NCBI RefSeq assembly: GCF_016458305.1
Contig: NZ_JAEMHL010000003.1
Location: 579,028-643,027 of the forward strand
Length of the DNA stretch: 64,000 nucleotides
Reading direction: 5' to 3'
DNA from: Geomonas anaerohicana
GTDB taxonomy: Bacteria > Desulfobacterota > Desulfuromonadia > Geobacterales > Geobacteraceae
Below, one piece after another: positions 9,047 to 17,620 of this stretch. The number at the start of each line of letters is the position of its first letter. Positions within the stretch are counted from its first letter, which is position 1. A program made the translations under genes and the position numbers. Below the pieces are notes generated by a model. That model did no database searches and was not told the origin of the DNA. It worked only from the letters and a program-made list of their open reading frames with translations.

Positions 9047-9730
9047 TCAGTTGATGGCGAGAAGCTCGATTTCAAAGACAATGGTTTCATTGGGGCCCAC
9101 CTTGGTGCCGTTGCCCTTGTTGTCGTAGGCCAGCTTCGGCGGCAAAAAGAGCTGCCACTTGGATCCTACCGGCATCAGCTTGAGCGCTTCCGACAGCCCC
9201 GGCACCACCCCGTCCCCGACCCGGCGCGAGGCCGGGTGCCCGGTGCGATAGGAGCTTTCGTACTCGGTGCCGGTAATCGAGGAACTGCGGTAATGGAAAG
9301 TGACGGTGTCGGCGTCGACGGGGCGCTTGCCGGCGCCTTCCCTGAGCACCCGGTACTGCAGGCCGCTTGGCAGGGAGACGACCCCTTTTTTGTTCTTGTT
9401 GGCGGCCATGAACTGGGCTCCCGCCTTCTCGTTTTCCTGTGCCGCTCCAGCCCTCGTCTTGGCCACCTTCCGGCGCACGTCGTGCTGGTAGAAGCTTATG
9501 TACTTGCGCAGGTCCTCGTCGGACATGAGCAGCGGGCCGCCGGCAAGGGCGTCGCGCATCCCCTTCACCACCAGTTCCAGGTCGATGTCGACCTCTTGCT
9601 GCTTCAGGTTGCCGATGAGGTTCACGCCTATGGCGTAGTTGATCCGCTCTTTAGTGGTGGAAAGACCTTCGGCCGCGCGAGCCGGCGCCGCCGCGAGTAT
9701 AACTGCAAGTAAAATGAGGAATGATCGCAT
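9047..9730 (-). CDS. FKBP-type peptidyl-prolyl isomerase, Mip-like, exported
   Basis: The product has 227 residues: a signal peptide (about 1-19), an N-terminal helical dimerisation-like region (about 22-110) and a C-terminal FKBP domain (about 118-226). The FKBP domain carries VTFHYR, the VVPGLSEAL segment, GSKWQLFLPPKLAY and the closing IVFEIELL strand, in the layout of Mip/FkpA. It should help fold exported proteins at proline bonds. Its start overlaps the stop of the NHL gene (TAATG), showing translational coupling. Its place in the operon suggests it folds the large proline-rich multicopper oxidase or the NHL lipoprotein. In the FKBP core the usual active-site tyrosine/aspartate pattern is altered (FHYRSSSITGTEYESS), so activity may be reduced. 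Confidence 0.93.
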   Translation of the reverse strand: MRSFLILLAVILAAAPARAAEGLSTTKERINYAIGVNLIGNLKQQEVDIDLELVVKGMRDALAGGPLLMSDEDLRKYISFYQHDVRRKVAKTRAGAAQENEKAGAQFMAANKNKKGVVSLPSGLQYRVLREGAGKRPVDADTVTFHYRSSSITGTEYESSYRTGHPASRRVGDGVVPGLSEALKLMPVGSKWQLFLPPKLAYDNKGNGTKVGPNETIVFEIELLAIN

Positions 9731-11688
9731 TACCGCACCCTGATGACCGTGTTGTCGTGCGCGTCGGCGACGTAGAGCGTGGTGCCGTCCGTGCTGATGC
9801 CGTTGGGGTTACGCAGGCCGGTCAGTACGGCGCCTGAGACGCCGGTAGCTATGGCGATCCTGCTTACCGAGCCGTTAGCCGCATCGGTCACGAAGAGGCT
9901 GACCCCGTCGGTGGTTATGCCGCTGGCAAAGTTGAAGGTAACGCCGGAGACCGCCATGGGCGAGAAGACGGAGCTTGCCAGCGCGAGCTTGCAGATCCTG
10001 TCGTTGCCGCTGTCGGTGATGAAGAGCGTGGTGCCGTCGGTGGTGATGCCGTAGGGAGAACTGAGACCCGCGGAGGGGGCGACCACGGTGGTGACCGCGC
10101 CGGTGGCGATGACGATCTTCCTGACCGAGTTGTTGCCGCTGTCGGCGACGTAGAGGTTGGTCCCGTCGGTGGTGATGCCGTTGGGGGAATGGAAGCTCGC
10201 CGCGCTCCCGCTGCCGTCGGCCGCACCGGTTACCCCCGCCGTGCCCGCCACGGTGGAAACGGCGCCGGTGGCGATCACAATCTTGCGGATCGTGTTGTTG
10301 CCGGTGTCGGAGACGAAGATATTGGTTCCGTCGGTGGTGATGCCGCTAGGGAATCTGAAGGAGGCGGCGGCTCCGGTTGCGTCCACGGAGCCTGGGTGGT
10401 CGGCCGTTCCGGCGAGCGTGGTCACTGCGCCGGTGGCGATGGAAATCTGCCTGATCGTGTGGTTGTTCGAGTCCGCCACGTAGACGTTCCTGCCGTCGGT
10501 GGTCAGGTCGTAGGGCGAGGTGAAGGCTGCCGCGACGCCTACGCCGTCTGTGGAGCCCACGACACCGGCGACCGTGGAGCTGTCCCCTGTGGCGACGGTG
10601 ACCTTGCGCAGAAGATCGTTTCCTGCGTCGGCCACGTAGAGTGCTCCTCCGTTCAAAGCCAACCCGGCAGGGGAGCTGAAACGGGCAGCGCCCCCCGATG
10701 CGTTGTTGCTCCCGGGGGCACCTGCCACGTCGCCGGCCAGCGTGGAGACCGCATGGGTGGCGATGACCACCTTGCGCAGGTTGTTCATCTCGGTGTCGGC
10801 GACGAAAAGGTTGGTCCCGTCGGTGGCGATCCCCGCCGGAGACTCGATTCCGGCCGCAGGCTGTACCAGGGTCGAAACCACACCGGTCGCTATGACGATC
10901 CTCCTGATTGCTGAGTTGCCCTCGTCCGCCAGATAAAGGGATGTTCCGTCGGTGGCGATGCCGCGCGGCGAGTTGAAGCTGGCCGCGACGCCGGTGCCGT
11001 CGGCGAAGTCCTGCAGGCCGCTGCCGGCAAGGGTCGTGACCGCAGCCGAGGCGAGGACGATCTTACGGATGCGGTGGTTGAGGCTGTCGGCAACGTAAAG
11101 GTTGGTTCCATCGGTGGCGACGCCGCAGGGGGAGCTGAATCTGGCCGCGCCCCCCGTGCCGTTAGCGGAGCCCACGCTCCCCGCAGTACCTGCCAGGGTC
11201 GTCACCGCGCCGGTGGCGACGTCTATGCTGCGGATGGTGTTGTTGCCGGTGTCGCTGACATACAGCGTGGAGTTGTCGCTGCTGATGGCAATTCCGGTGG
11301 GATAGTTGAACCTCGCGGCTACCGCGGCTCCATCGGCCGAACCGGTAACCCCGGCCAGCCCTGCGACTGTTGATGTCGCCCCGGTGGCGAGGACCACCTT
11401 GCGGACGACGCTGTTGCCGGTGTCGACGACGTAGAGATTGGTTCCGTCGCAGGCGACGTCACTGGGAAGGCTGAATCTCGCCCGGCCCGCTGCGCCGTCT
11501 GTGGACCCGGCGGTTCCGGCGAAGGAGGTCACGCTATTGGTGAGAGCCAGCGATCTCCCCTGCAACGCCCCCCCCATGCTGGTCAGTTGCGGCGCGCCCC
11601 CGCCCCCCCCGCCACCCCCGCCGCACGAGGCCAACGCCAATGTCATAACAGCCGCGACAGATACCTTCAGCAAACGTATGAAACTCAT
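9730..11688 (-). CDS. NHL-repeat lipoprotein with 12 propeller blades
   Basis: The 652-residue product begins with a lipoprotein signal (lipobox LASC near residues 17-20) and a nine-glycine tether. The rest is about twelve repeats of roughly 50 residues, each with the NHL signature: a G-I-x-T-D-G-T-N-L-Y-V strand, an AD-x-GNN turn, and I-R-K with I-A-T-G-A-V-x-T. Twelve blades would make two six-bladed propellers. Such proteins bind other proteins or carbohydrates at the cell surface. The ATG at 11688 is preferred to one 32 codons upstream because it has GGAGGG six bases before it and begins the lipoprotein signal. It is the first gene of the five-gene multicopper oxidase operon. Confidence 0.9.
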   Translation of the reverse strand: MSFIRLLKVSVAAVMTLALASCGGGGGGGGGAPQLTSMGGALQGRSLALTNSVTSFAGTAGSTDGAAGRARFSLPSDVACDGTNLYVVDTGNSVVRKVVLATGATSTVAGLAGVTGSADGAAVAARFNYPTGIAISSDNSTLYVSDTGNNTIRSIDVATGAVTTLAGTAGSVGSANGTGGAARFSSPCGVATDGTNLYVADSLNHRIRKIVLASAAVTTLAGSGLQDFADGTGVAASFNSPRGIATDGTSLYLADEGNSAIRRIVIATGVVSTLVQPAAGIESPAGIATDGTNLFVADTEMNNLRKVVIATHAVSTLAGDVAGAPGSNNASGGAARFSSPAGLALNGGALYVADAGNDLLRKVTVATGDSSTVAGVVGSTDGVGVAAAFTSPYDLTTDGRNVYVADSNNHTIRQISIATGAVTTLAGTADHPGSVDATGAAASFRFPSGITTDGTNIFVSDTGNNTIRKIVIATGAVSTVAGTAGVTGAADGSGSAASFHSPNGITTDGTNLYVADSGNNSVRKIVIATGAVTTVVAPSAGLSSPYGITTDGTTLFITDSGNDRICKLALASSVFSPMAVSGVTFNFASGITTDGVSLFVTDAANGSVSRIAIATGVSGAVLTGLRNPNGISTDGTTLYVADAHDNTVIRVR

Positions 11689-12202
11689 TCTTCCCTCCAC
11701 TTCCTTGTTAATGGTTCGCCTGCCAGCAACAAAATACAGAAGTTCGTAGGTAACTACTGCAGTTACCAGAACCTTTGTAGACATCTAAATTATTGAATTG
11801 GATTGTTCAGGTCTGGCTCGGTATGAACACTGCTAACGGGGGAAAACAGTTAGATTCTCCAGCACCGGAAGGTTCAGACACAGTGGCCGTTTTACGTGCT
11901 CAGCCACAGTGCAGATATTGTGCCTGCTATAGTAGATACTAAAATACGACAGTGGTTTAGACAGTTATAAGATACGAGCGCGTGGGAAAAGTAACGGGGG
12001 GCTGCGCCTAACCGAAAGGGTCGTGAAGTGATAAAGGAGGGAAAGCAGTGCAAACTACGTATTATGGTTAGGTTTTCGAAGGGGTGCAAAAAAACGTACA
12101 CTGTCGCTTTTTTCGCACCCCTTCGCACGAGGATTCGGGGCTGAAAGGGGCGGGGCCAAAGGGGTGCAGCGGAGATGCGGGGGCGCGACAGCGGCCCCTC
12201 CT
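11689..12202. other. 514-base gap holding the NHL operon promoter region and an inverted repeat
   Basis: No convincing gene is seen. The part near 11700-11850 should hold the promoter of the leftward NHL operon; I could not place it confidently. Near 12077-12125 there is a long inverted repeat (separate entry). A further copy of AAGGGGTGCA lies near 12158. Base composition is lower in GC than in the flanking genes. Confidence 0.5.
12077..12125. repeat. Inverted repeat with A/T inner stem
   Basis: The arm CGAAGGGGTGC (12077-12087) pairs exactly with 12115-12125. After one mismatch the stem continues with six A-T pairs, giving a stem of about 17 pairs and a loop of about 13 bases. It lies upstream of the NHL operon and downstream of ppx, whose stop is at 12203. 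In the leftward direction it could act as a terminator for the phosphate operon, although the T-run is inside the stem. Confidence 0.6.
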
Positions 12203-13105
12203 TTACACCCCGAGTATCACCCCTTCGAGCAGGCCGGAGTCGCTCACCTTGAAGGTCTCGAAGCCGAAGACCCGCATCGTGGTCAGAACGACCAACATCC
12301 CGGCGATGATCAGGTCCTCGCGTCCCGGTTCCAGGCCGGGAACCTTGAGGCGCTCCTCGGGAGTGAGCGGCAGCAGCCGGTCGAACATCGCGGCTACCTT
12401 TGCCAGCGGGATGGTGTGGTTGTTGACCTTCTTGTAGTCGTAATCGGTCATGCCGATGTCTATGGCCGCGAGAGTGGTGGCGGTGCCCGCGGTCCCGACG
12501 AGGGTCGAGGCCGAGAAACGGGCTGCAAGCCCCTCCCCTGCCAGTTCGCCCCGCAACGCGGTCAACTCGCGCCGGATCTTGTCTTCCATCTCCGCCACCC
12601 CGACCTTGCCTTCGGTGAGGCGCACCACGCCTATGGGGAGGCTCCTGGAGAAAAGCGGTTTTTGCTCGGCAGCCAGGGTGTACTCGGTGCTCCCGCCTCC
12701 GACGTCGAAGACGGCCAGGTCCTCGTCCTTGTTGTCAAGGATCGACGCGACCCCCCTCAGTGTCAGTAACGCCTCTTCGTTGCCGTCGATGATCTCCAGG
12801 GCGATGCCGGTCTGCTCCAGGACGCGCCTGCAGAATTCGGCGCCGTTTTTGGCGTCGCGCACGGCAGACGTGGCCACCGCGCGCAGCCGTACCACGCCGT
12901 GGCTTGCCATGTCGGCGGAAAACTCCTTCAGCGCGGTCAGCGATCTCTCCTGCGCCTCCGGAGAAAGTCCGGTCTCACGGGTGAAGCCGCCGCCCAGCCT
13001 GGTGATGATGCGCTTCAAAAGCACCTGGTGGTACGGGTCGCGGGTGGCAATCTGAAGCCGGGCGGTGTTGGTGCCGAGGTCGATGGCGGCTACCTTGTCT
13101 GTCAT
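12203..13105 (-). CDS. ppx: Ppx/GppA-family phosphatase
   Basis: The 300-residue protein belongs to the sugar-kinase/Hsp70-like actin fold that hydrolyses inorganic polyphosphate or the pppGpp 5'-phosphate. Visible motifs are the N-terminal phosphate loop AAIDLGTNTARL (about 5-16), the central DVGGGSTE and the second phosphate loop GTAGTATTLAA. At about 300 residues it is a short, single-catalytic-unit type without the C-terminal HD domain of long Ppx. ATG at 13105 is chosen because it overlaps the stop of the preceding Na/Pi gene (ATGA). The pairing with a phosphate transporter favours a polyphosphate or phosphate-balance role over pppGpp, but the sequence alone cannot decide. Confidence 0.88.
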   Translation of the reverse strand: MTDKVAAIDLGTNTARLQIATRDPYHQVLLKRIITRLGGGFTRETGLSPEAQERSLTALKEFSADMASHGVVRLRAVATSAVRDAKNGAEFCRRVLEQTGIALEIIDGNEEALLTLRGVASILDNKDEDLAVFDVGGGSTEYTLAAEQKPLFSRSLPIGVVRLTEGKVGVAEMEDKIRRELTALRGELAGEGLAARFSASTLVGTAGTATTLAAIDIGMTDYDYKKVNNHTIPLAKVAAMFDRLLPLTPEERLKVPGLEPGREDLIIAGMLVVLTTMRVFGFETFKVSDSGLLEGVILGV

Positions 13106-14772
13106 GGGGTGAGTCCTTTTCTTTGGGCGATTATGGAGAAGCAGAGCTGCGAGATCTTCGAGAAACTGACGATGATGTCCCCGAATAACAGCCCCGCTAC
13201 GATGTTGCATTTACCGCTTTTGAGACGGCGCAGGTGGCTTGCCTGCAGTTCGCTCTCCAGCGAGGCGATTTCCAGCTTGAGATTGGTGACGTCCGGGACC
13301 TCGTCCCCTTTCAGGGCGGCCTCGCACTGGGCCACCACCTCCCCCACCTTGGCCGCGACGCGCTTCAGTTCTTCCATGGCGCTGGCAGAAAACCTGAGCC
13401 GCTCTTCCTTCTTGCGCATCAGGTAGTTGAGGATGGCCTCGGCCTGGTCCCCGACCTGCTCGATCTCGTTTACCAGTTCCAGCATGGTCGGTATCTCGAC
13501 GGCCCGATCCAGGGAGAGCGTCTCCCGGGAAAGCGCCACCAGGAACTGGGACATGTCGCGGTGCAGCACGTCGAGCACCACCTCCTTGTCCCGCACGGCA
13601 GCGGCGACCTTGGGGTTGAAGCCGTCGAACTGGGACACCAGTTCCGCGTACATGGCAGCCGCGATCCCGCCCATCCGGGCCAGTTCGTTCCAGGCCTGCA
13701 CCAGGGCGATGGTCGGGGTCTTGATGACCCGCACGTCGATGAAGCGCGGACGCGGCTCGCTCTCGGAGCGCCTGGTCGGCAGCAGCGTCTCCGCGGAACG
13801 GGCGAAGAAGCCGATGGTGGGGAGGAACATGAACAGGGAGGCCACGGTGAAGACGGTGTGGGCGTTGGCCAGGTGCCGGGCGATATGGGGGCGCAGCGCC
13901 TGCACCACGGCTTCCGGTGGCGCACCGCGGTGCAAGAGGGAGAGGTCGCCGGGCGACACCAGCGCCACGACCTTCAGGAACCAGGGGAAGAAGATGAGCG
14001 CCAGGGAGATGGCGACCAGGCTGATGCCGAGGTAGATGACCACGGCGCGCTTGGCGGTCTGGGTGCCGCCGATGGAGGCGATGAGCGGGATCAGGGCGGC
14101 CCCGGCCACCTCGCCGATCACCATGGCGATGGCGGCATCGTAGGAGAGGACCCCGGCCGAGGCGAGCGCGATCACGATCCCGAGCGTCGCGCTCCCCGAC
14201 TGTACCAGGAAGGTAAGCAGTGCGCCGAGCAGCACCGCGACCAGGCGCAGCGAGGGGAGCCCCTGGTGCAGCCCGGCAATGATGGCGCTTTCGCTGAGCG
14301 GCAGGCAGGCCCCTTCCAGGATGGAGAGTCCGAAAAATACCAGGCCGATGCCCAGAAGCATCCCCCCCGCGTCGGCAAGCTTGCGCCGGTGCGAGAAGAA
14401 GTTGAGGAAGACGCCGATGGTAATGGCGGGAAGTGCCAGCGCCGAGACGCGGAAGGCGATGAACTGTATGGCGAGGGTGGTGCCGATACCGGTGCCGAGC
14501 AGCACGCCCAGGGCCTGGTACAGGGAGAGGAGGCCGGCGTTGACGAAGCCCACGACGAGCACCGAGGCCGCGGAGCCGGATTGGAGGATGGAGGCGAGGC
14601 AGCTGCCGATCAGGGGGGCGGCGAGGCGGTTTCCGGTGGTCCGCTCCAGCACGCGGCGCAGGCGCTCCCCGGTGACCTTCTGCAGCCCCTCGGACATGGT
14701 GCGCATGCCGAGAATGAAGAGCGCAAGGCCGCCGAGAGCTTCGACGATATAGGACCAAGAGGTGGGAAACAT
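13102..14772 (-). CDS. Na/Pi cotransporter family protein with PhoU-like C-terminus
   Basis: The 556-residue membrane protein has about eight to nine hydrophobic segments (residues about 8-310) and the doubled signature QSGSAASVLVVGF and QSGSATLGIVIAL that marks the NptA/SLC34-like family. It imports or exports phosphate using the sodium gradient. Residues about 340-545 are helical and PhoU-like, probably a cytoplasmic regulatory part. Its stop overlaps the ppx start by four bases, so the two are translated together. The start at 14772 has only a weak ribosome site. The family call is strong; direction and exact ion are inferred from relatives. Confidence 0.92.
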   Translation of the reverse strand: MFPTSWSYIVEALGGLALFILGMRTMSEGLQKVTGERLRRVLERTTGNRLAAPLIGSCLASILQSGSAASVLVVGFVNAGLLSLYQALGVLLGTGIGTTLAIQFIAFRVSALALPAITIGVFLNFFSHRRKLADAGGMLLGIGLVFFGLSILEGACLPLSESAIIAGLHQGLPSLRLVAVLLGALLTFLVQSGSATLGIVIALASAGVLSYDAAIAMVIGEVAGAALIPLIASIGGTQTAKRAVVIYLGISLVAISLALIFFPWFLKVVALVSPGDLSLLHRGAPPEAVVQALRPHIARHLANAHTVFTVASLFMFLPTIGFFARSAETLLPTRRSESEPRPRFIDVRVIKTPTIALVQAWNELARMGGIAAAMYAELVSQFDGFNPKVAAAVRDKEVVLDVLHRDMSQFLVALSRETLSLDRAVEIPTMLELVNEIEQVGDQAEAILNYLMRKKEERLRFSASAMEELKRVAAKVGEVVAQCEAALKGDEVPDVTNLKLEIASLESELQASHLRRLKSGKCNIVAGLLFGDIIVSFSKISQLCFSIIAQRKGLTP

Positions 14773-14822
14773 GGTAAGGCCAGTCCAGCAGGTTAAGGCT
14801 AAAGACGCTTCGTGAATAATGG

Positions 14823-14853
14823 GCGCCCGCAGACCTTGGCGGCCGGCGGGCGC
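14823..14853. repeat. GC hairpin after the IHF/HU gene
   Basis: GCGCCCGC (14823-14830) pairs with GCGGGCGC (14846-14853). It lies between the IHF/HU stop and the Na/Pi start on the minus strand. It has no T-run on the leftward transcript, so termination is only a guess. Confidence 0.4.
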
Positions 14854-14902
14854 AGTGGTGGTGTCGAAAGTCGGTTACTTCCGTGACTACAAAGGGGGAA
14901 AG

Positions 14903-15178
14903 TTAGCCGGAGACCTTCTCCTTGAGTTCCTTGCCGACCTTGAAGAAGGGCAACTTCTTCGCCTTGACGGAGATGGACTCGCCCGTCTTGGGGTTCCTGC
15001 CGGTATAGGCGTCGTACTCCTTCACGACGAAACTGCCGAAGCCCCTGATCTCGATCCGGTCACCGGAAAGGAGGGCCTCGGTCATCGAGGCGAAGACGGC
15101 GTTGACCACTTCCTCCGCCTTCTTGAAGGAGAGCGTCTTTTTAGCTGCGAGAGATTCAATGAGTTCTGATTTGTTCAT
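14903..15178 (-). CDS. IHF-beta/HU family DNA-bending protein
   Basis: The 91-residue histone-like protein has the canonical fold: N-terminal helices from MNKSELIESLA, the beta-strand GDRIEIRGFGSF (about 40-51), the arm TGRNPKTGE (about 59-67) whose proline inserts between base pairs, and a C-terminal helix PFFKVGKELKE. The wording RIEIRGFGSF resembles integration host factor beta more than HU, so it probably helps sigma-54 promoters and recombination by bending DNA. ATG at 15178 is the family start; an in-frame upstream extension is not coding. It follows the TPR gene by 26 bases on the same strand. Confidence 0.93.
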   Translation of the reverse strand: MNKSELIESLAAKKTLSFKKAEEVVNAVFASMTEALLSGDRIEIRGFGSFVVKEYDAYTGRNPKTGESISVKAKKLPFFKVGKELKEKVSG

Positions 15179-15204
15179 TGTCCACCTCCGGAAACCAGCT
15201 TCTT

Positions 15205-16281
15205 TTAACAACATCCCTTTAAATATTTTTTGGTCAGGTACTTCACGTCGTCGCTGCGCCCCTGGCGGTTCAGGATCGGGATCATCCGCTCGGCAGCCGC
15301 CTTGGCCATGCTCGGGTGCTCCAGCGACTTGGTCCACAGCTCCATGGCCCGGTCGACGTCGCCTATGGTCTCGTGCAACTCGCCCAGCATGAACTGGGCC
15401 TGGTCCGGGAGGATATCCAGTTCCAGCATTTTCTGCACGGTGGCGATCGCCTGCGGGTAGCGCCCTCCGCCGGCAAACAAATGAACGAGTGCCAAATAGA
15501 CGGCTGCGTTTTGCGGATTGAGCGCCAATGCTCGATTCAGGAGCGTCTCGCTCTCATGAATTTGCCCCGCACGGAACATTATAAGTGCCACTTCGTATAA
15601 TACAATGTCATTTTCACCAGATAACAACATTTCTTGCAAAATGGGGAACGCATCGCGGTCATTGCCGTCATGAATCATGAGGTACGCCTTGGCGAACTTG
15701 GGGCCGAGTTCGGCGTAGCGGCCGGGGAGGTCACCGGGGAGCGGCTGGACCATGAGGAAGAACTGGTCTTCCTCGGACATGCTCATTTCCATGGGAGCCG
15801 GCTCCTCGTGGTGGTGGTCGCCGTGCCCTTTGCAGGTGGTGCAGGAACCGCCGCTGTGCGGCTTGTAATTGCCTGCACCAGCAGGTGCAGCGGCGGGTTT
15901 GCCGGCAGCGGCGGCGGGCTTGGCCGCTGCAGCCTGGGCTTCGGGCTGTTCCAGCTTGGCGGCCTCGGCATGGGCACGCGCCTTGAGGCCGGGATCGGCA
16001 GCGAGGTCGGCGGCAAGGCAGAAGTGGTCGTAGGCCTTCTGCATCTCACCGGCGCGCAGGGCGTGTTCGCCCTCCTGCAGGTTCAGCTCGCCCAGGTGGT
16101 TGCAGGCCTGGTCCAGGCCCTGACGGATGGCAGCCGCTTCGTGGGAGGCTTCTGCGGGGCACAGCTTCAGCGCCTCCTCGAAGTCCATGCGCGCGTCGGC
16201 ATAACGCTCAGCGGCGAGGTGCTTGGCACCCTGGTTCTGGTAGTGACGAAAATCCTTCTTGCCGAACAGTCCGAAAAACAT
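15205..16281 (-). CDS. TPR-repeat protein with Cys/His-rich linker
   Basis: The 358-residue cytoplasmic protein has an N-terminal TPR-like block (about 10-115), an Ala/Pro-rich linker (about 115-140), a striking segment CTTCKGHGDHHHEEP (about 147-161) and a second TPR block (about 215-340). It ends in KGCC. TPR blocks bind partner proteins. The CxxC plus histidine segment could bind zinc, nickel or copper. No enzyme motif is seen. Its start is 25 bases after the rlmD stop and its stop 26 bases before the IHF gene, so the genes form one leftward unit. The partner is unknown. Confidence 0.82.
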   Translation of the reverse strand: MFFGLFGKKDFRHYQNQGAKHLAAERYADARMDFEEALKLCPAEASHEAAAIRQGLDQACNHLGELNLQEGEHALRAGEMQKAYDHFCLAADLAADPGLKARAHAEAAKLEQPEAQAAAAKPAAAAGKPAAAPAGAGNYKPHSGGSCTTCKGHGDHHHEEPAPMEMSMSEEDQFFLMVQPLPGDLPGRYAELGPKFAKAYLMIHDGNDRDAFPILQEMLLSGENDIVLYEVALIMFRAGQIHESETLLNRALALNPQNAAVYLALVHLFAGGGRYPQAIATVQKMLELDILPDQAQFMLGELHETIGDVDRAMELWTKSLEHPSMAKAAAERMIPILNRQGRSDDVKYLTKKYLKGCC

Positions 16282-16306
16282 GCAGCCTCCGATAGGTGGA
16301 TTGAAT

Positions 16307-17620
16307 TTATATACGCACCAGTTCCGTGACGCTCTCCAGGTGGTAGGTCTGCGGGAACATGTCCACCGGTTGTGAGCGGGTCACCTGGTACCCGTTATTG
16401 CAAAGTGAAGCGAGATCGCGGGCCAGCGTGGCCGGATCACAGGAAACATAGATGATTTTCTGCGGCGCCAGCCCTGCCAGTTCGGCGGCGGCCTCGGCCC
16501 CGCCACGCGGCGGGTCGAGCACCACCAGGTCGAAGCGTTCCTTGCGTTTTACCAGCCTGCGGACGGCCTGCGCCGCGTCGCTCACCTGGAAGGTGGCGTT
16601 TACGATGCCGTTATGCTCCGCGTTGGCCACCGCGTCGGCGATGGAGGGACCGTACCCCTCGATCCCCAGCACCTGCGCAGCGTTCAGCGCCAGCGGCAGC
16701 GAGAGGTTGCCGTTGCCGCAGTACAGATCGAGCACCCGCTCCTGCCCGGTCAGCTCCGCCCATGCGCAGGCGGTGCGGATCAACTCCAGGTTCTGCCGGT
16801 AGTTGACCTGGGAGAAGCCGCCCCGCCCGAAGCGAAGCTCAAGATCCCTGGAGCCGGGCGTAATTTCGGCGGGGACCCGGTAGGTCAACGCGTCGATGCC
16901 GAAGGCCCGCTCCAGTTCCCCCTTGCGCCCGGCGGATACGAAGACACCGGCAACGGAAGGAAGCCGGGCCCGGTCCCGGGCCAGACGCTCGACCAGGGCG
17001 TTACCCCCTCCCCTGCTGTGCACGATGGCGATCCCCTGGCCGTCGTCCCCGATGGAGAGGTCGACCTGGTGGATCCATTCCAACTGCGGCAGCGTCGGCA
17101 GGAGGGCCCGGAATTCGGCGGACATGCGGTTCAACGGCGGCTGGGCCAGCGGACAGCCGGCGCCGAAATCGACGACGTCGTGGGAGCCGGTGCGGAAAAA
17201 ACCAAGCTGCAACCGGCCGGCACGTGACGCGACCTTCACCTGGACCCGCGACCGGTAGCCGTAGTCAGCGGGCGATGCGGCAACCGGCAGCACCTTGTCC
17301 CTGGGCACCTTGCCGATGCGCGCCAGGGTATCGGCGAAGATAGCGCCTTTTTGCTGCAGCTGCTCCCGATACGGCAGAAACTGCCAGTCGCACCCGCCGC
17401 ACTGGCCAAAGACCGCGCAGTTGGGGGCGATACGCAACGGCGAAGGCTCGACCAGCTCGACCAGTTCGGCTTCGACGAAAGACCGCTTCTCCTTCACCAC
17501 CCGGATCCTGGCCCGGTCGCCGGGAGCGGTGAAGGGGACGAAACACGCCTTGCCGTCCACCCTGCCGAAGCCGGCACCTCCGTAACAAAGACTCTCTATG
17601 GCGACGACCGGATCAGCCAT
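16307..17620 (-). CDS. rlmD: 23S rRNA (uracil-5-)-methyltransferase RlmD-like
   Basis: The 437-residue protein is of the TrmA/RlmD family, which adds methyl to C5 of a uridine in 23S rRNA (U1939 in E. coli) using S-adenosylmethionine. An N-terminal TRAM domain (about 1-60) is followed by the iron-sulfur cysteines C68, C74 and C77 (CAVFGQCGGC). The methyltransferase motif is DLYCGNGNLSLPLA. DPPRGG and the catalytic cysteine in YVSCDPATLARDL lie near the C-terminus. The ATG at 17620 overlaps the stop of the upstream gene by eight bases, which supports this start over a GTG eight codons earlier. RlmD versus RlmCD or TrmA cannot be settled by eye. Confidence 0.9.
   Translation of the reverse strand: MADPVVAIESLCYGGAGFGRVDGKACFVPFTAPGDRARIRVVKEKRSFVEAELVELVEPSPLRIAPNCAVFGQCGGCDWQFLPYREQLQQKGAIFADTLARIGKVPRDKVLPVAASPADYGYRSRVQVKVASRAGRLQLGFFRTGSHDVVDFGAGCPLAQPPLNRMSAEFRALLPTLPQLEWIHQVDLSIGDDGQGIAIVHSRGGGNALVERLARDRARLPSVAGVFVSAGRKGELERAFGIDALTYRVPAEITPGSRDLELRFGRGGFSQVNYRQNLELIRTACAWAELTGQERVLDLYCGNGNLSLPLALNAAQVLGIEGYGPSIADAVANAEHNGIVNATFQVSDAAQAVRRLVKRKERFDLVVLDPPRGGAEAAAELAGLAPQKIIYVSCDPATLARDLASLCNNGYQVTRSQPVDMFPQTYHLESVTELVRI

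Noticed and set aside
11892..12128. 78-codon minus-strand frame between ppx and the NHL operon
   Set aside because: No ribosome site, no domain, and it runs through the inverted repeat and promoter region.
13211..14796. Long frames on both strands over the Na/Pi transporter gene
   Set aside because: The minus-strand 556-residue transporter has repeated QSGSA signatures; the others lack any motif.
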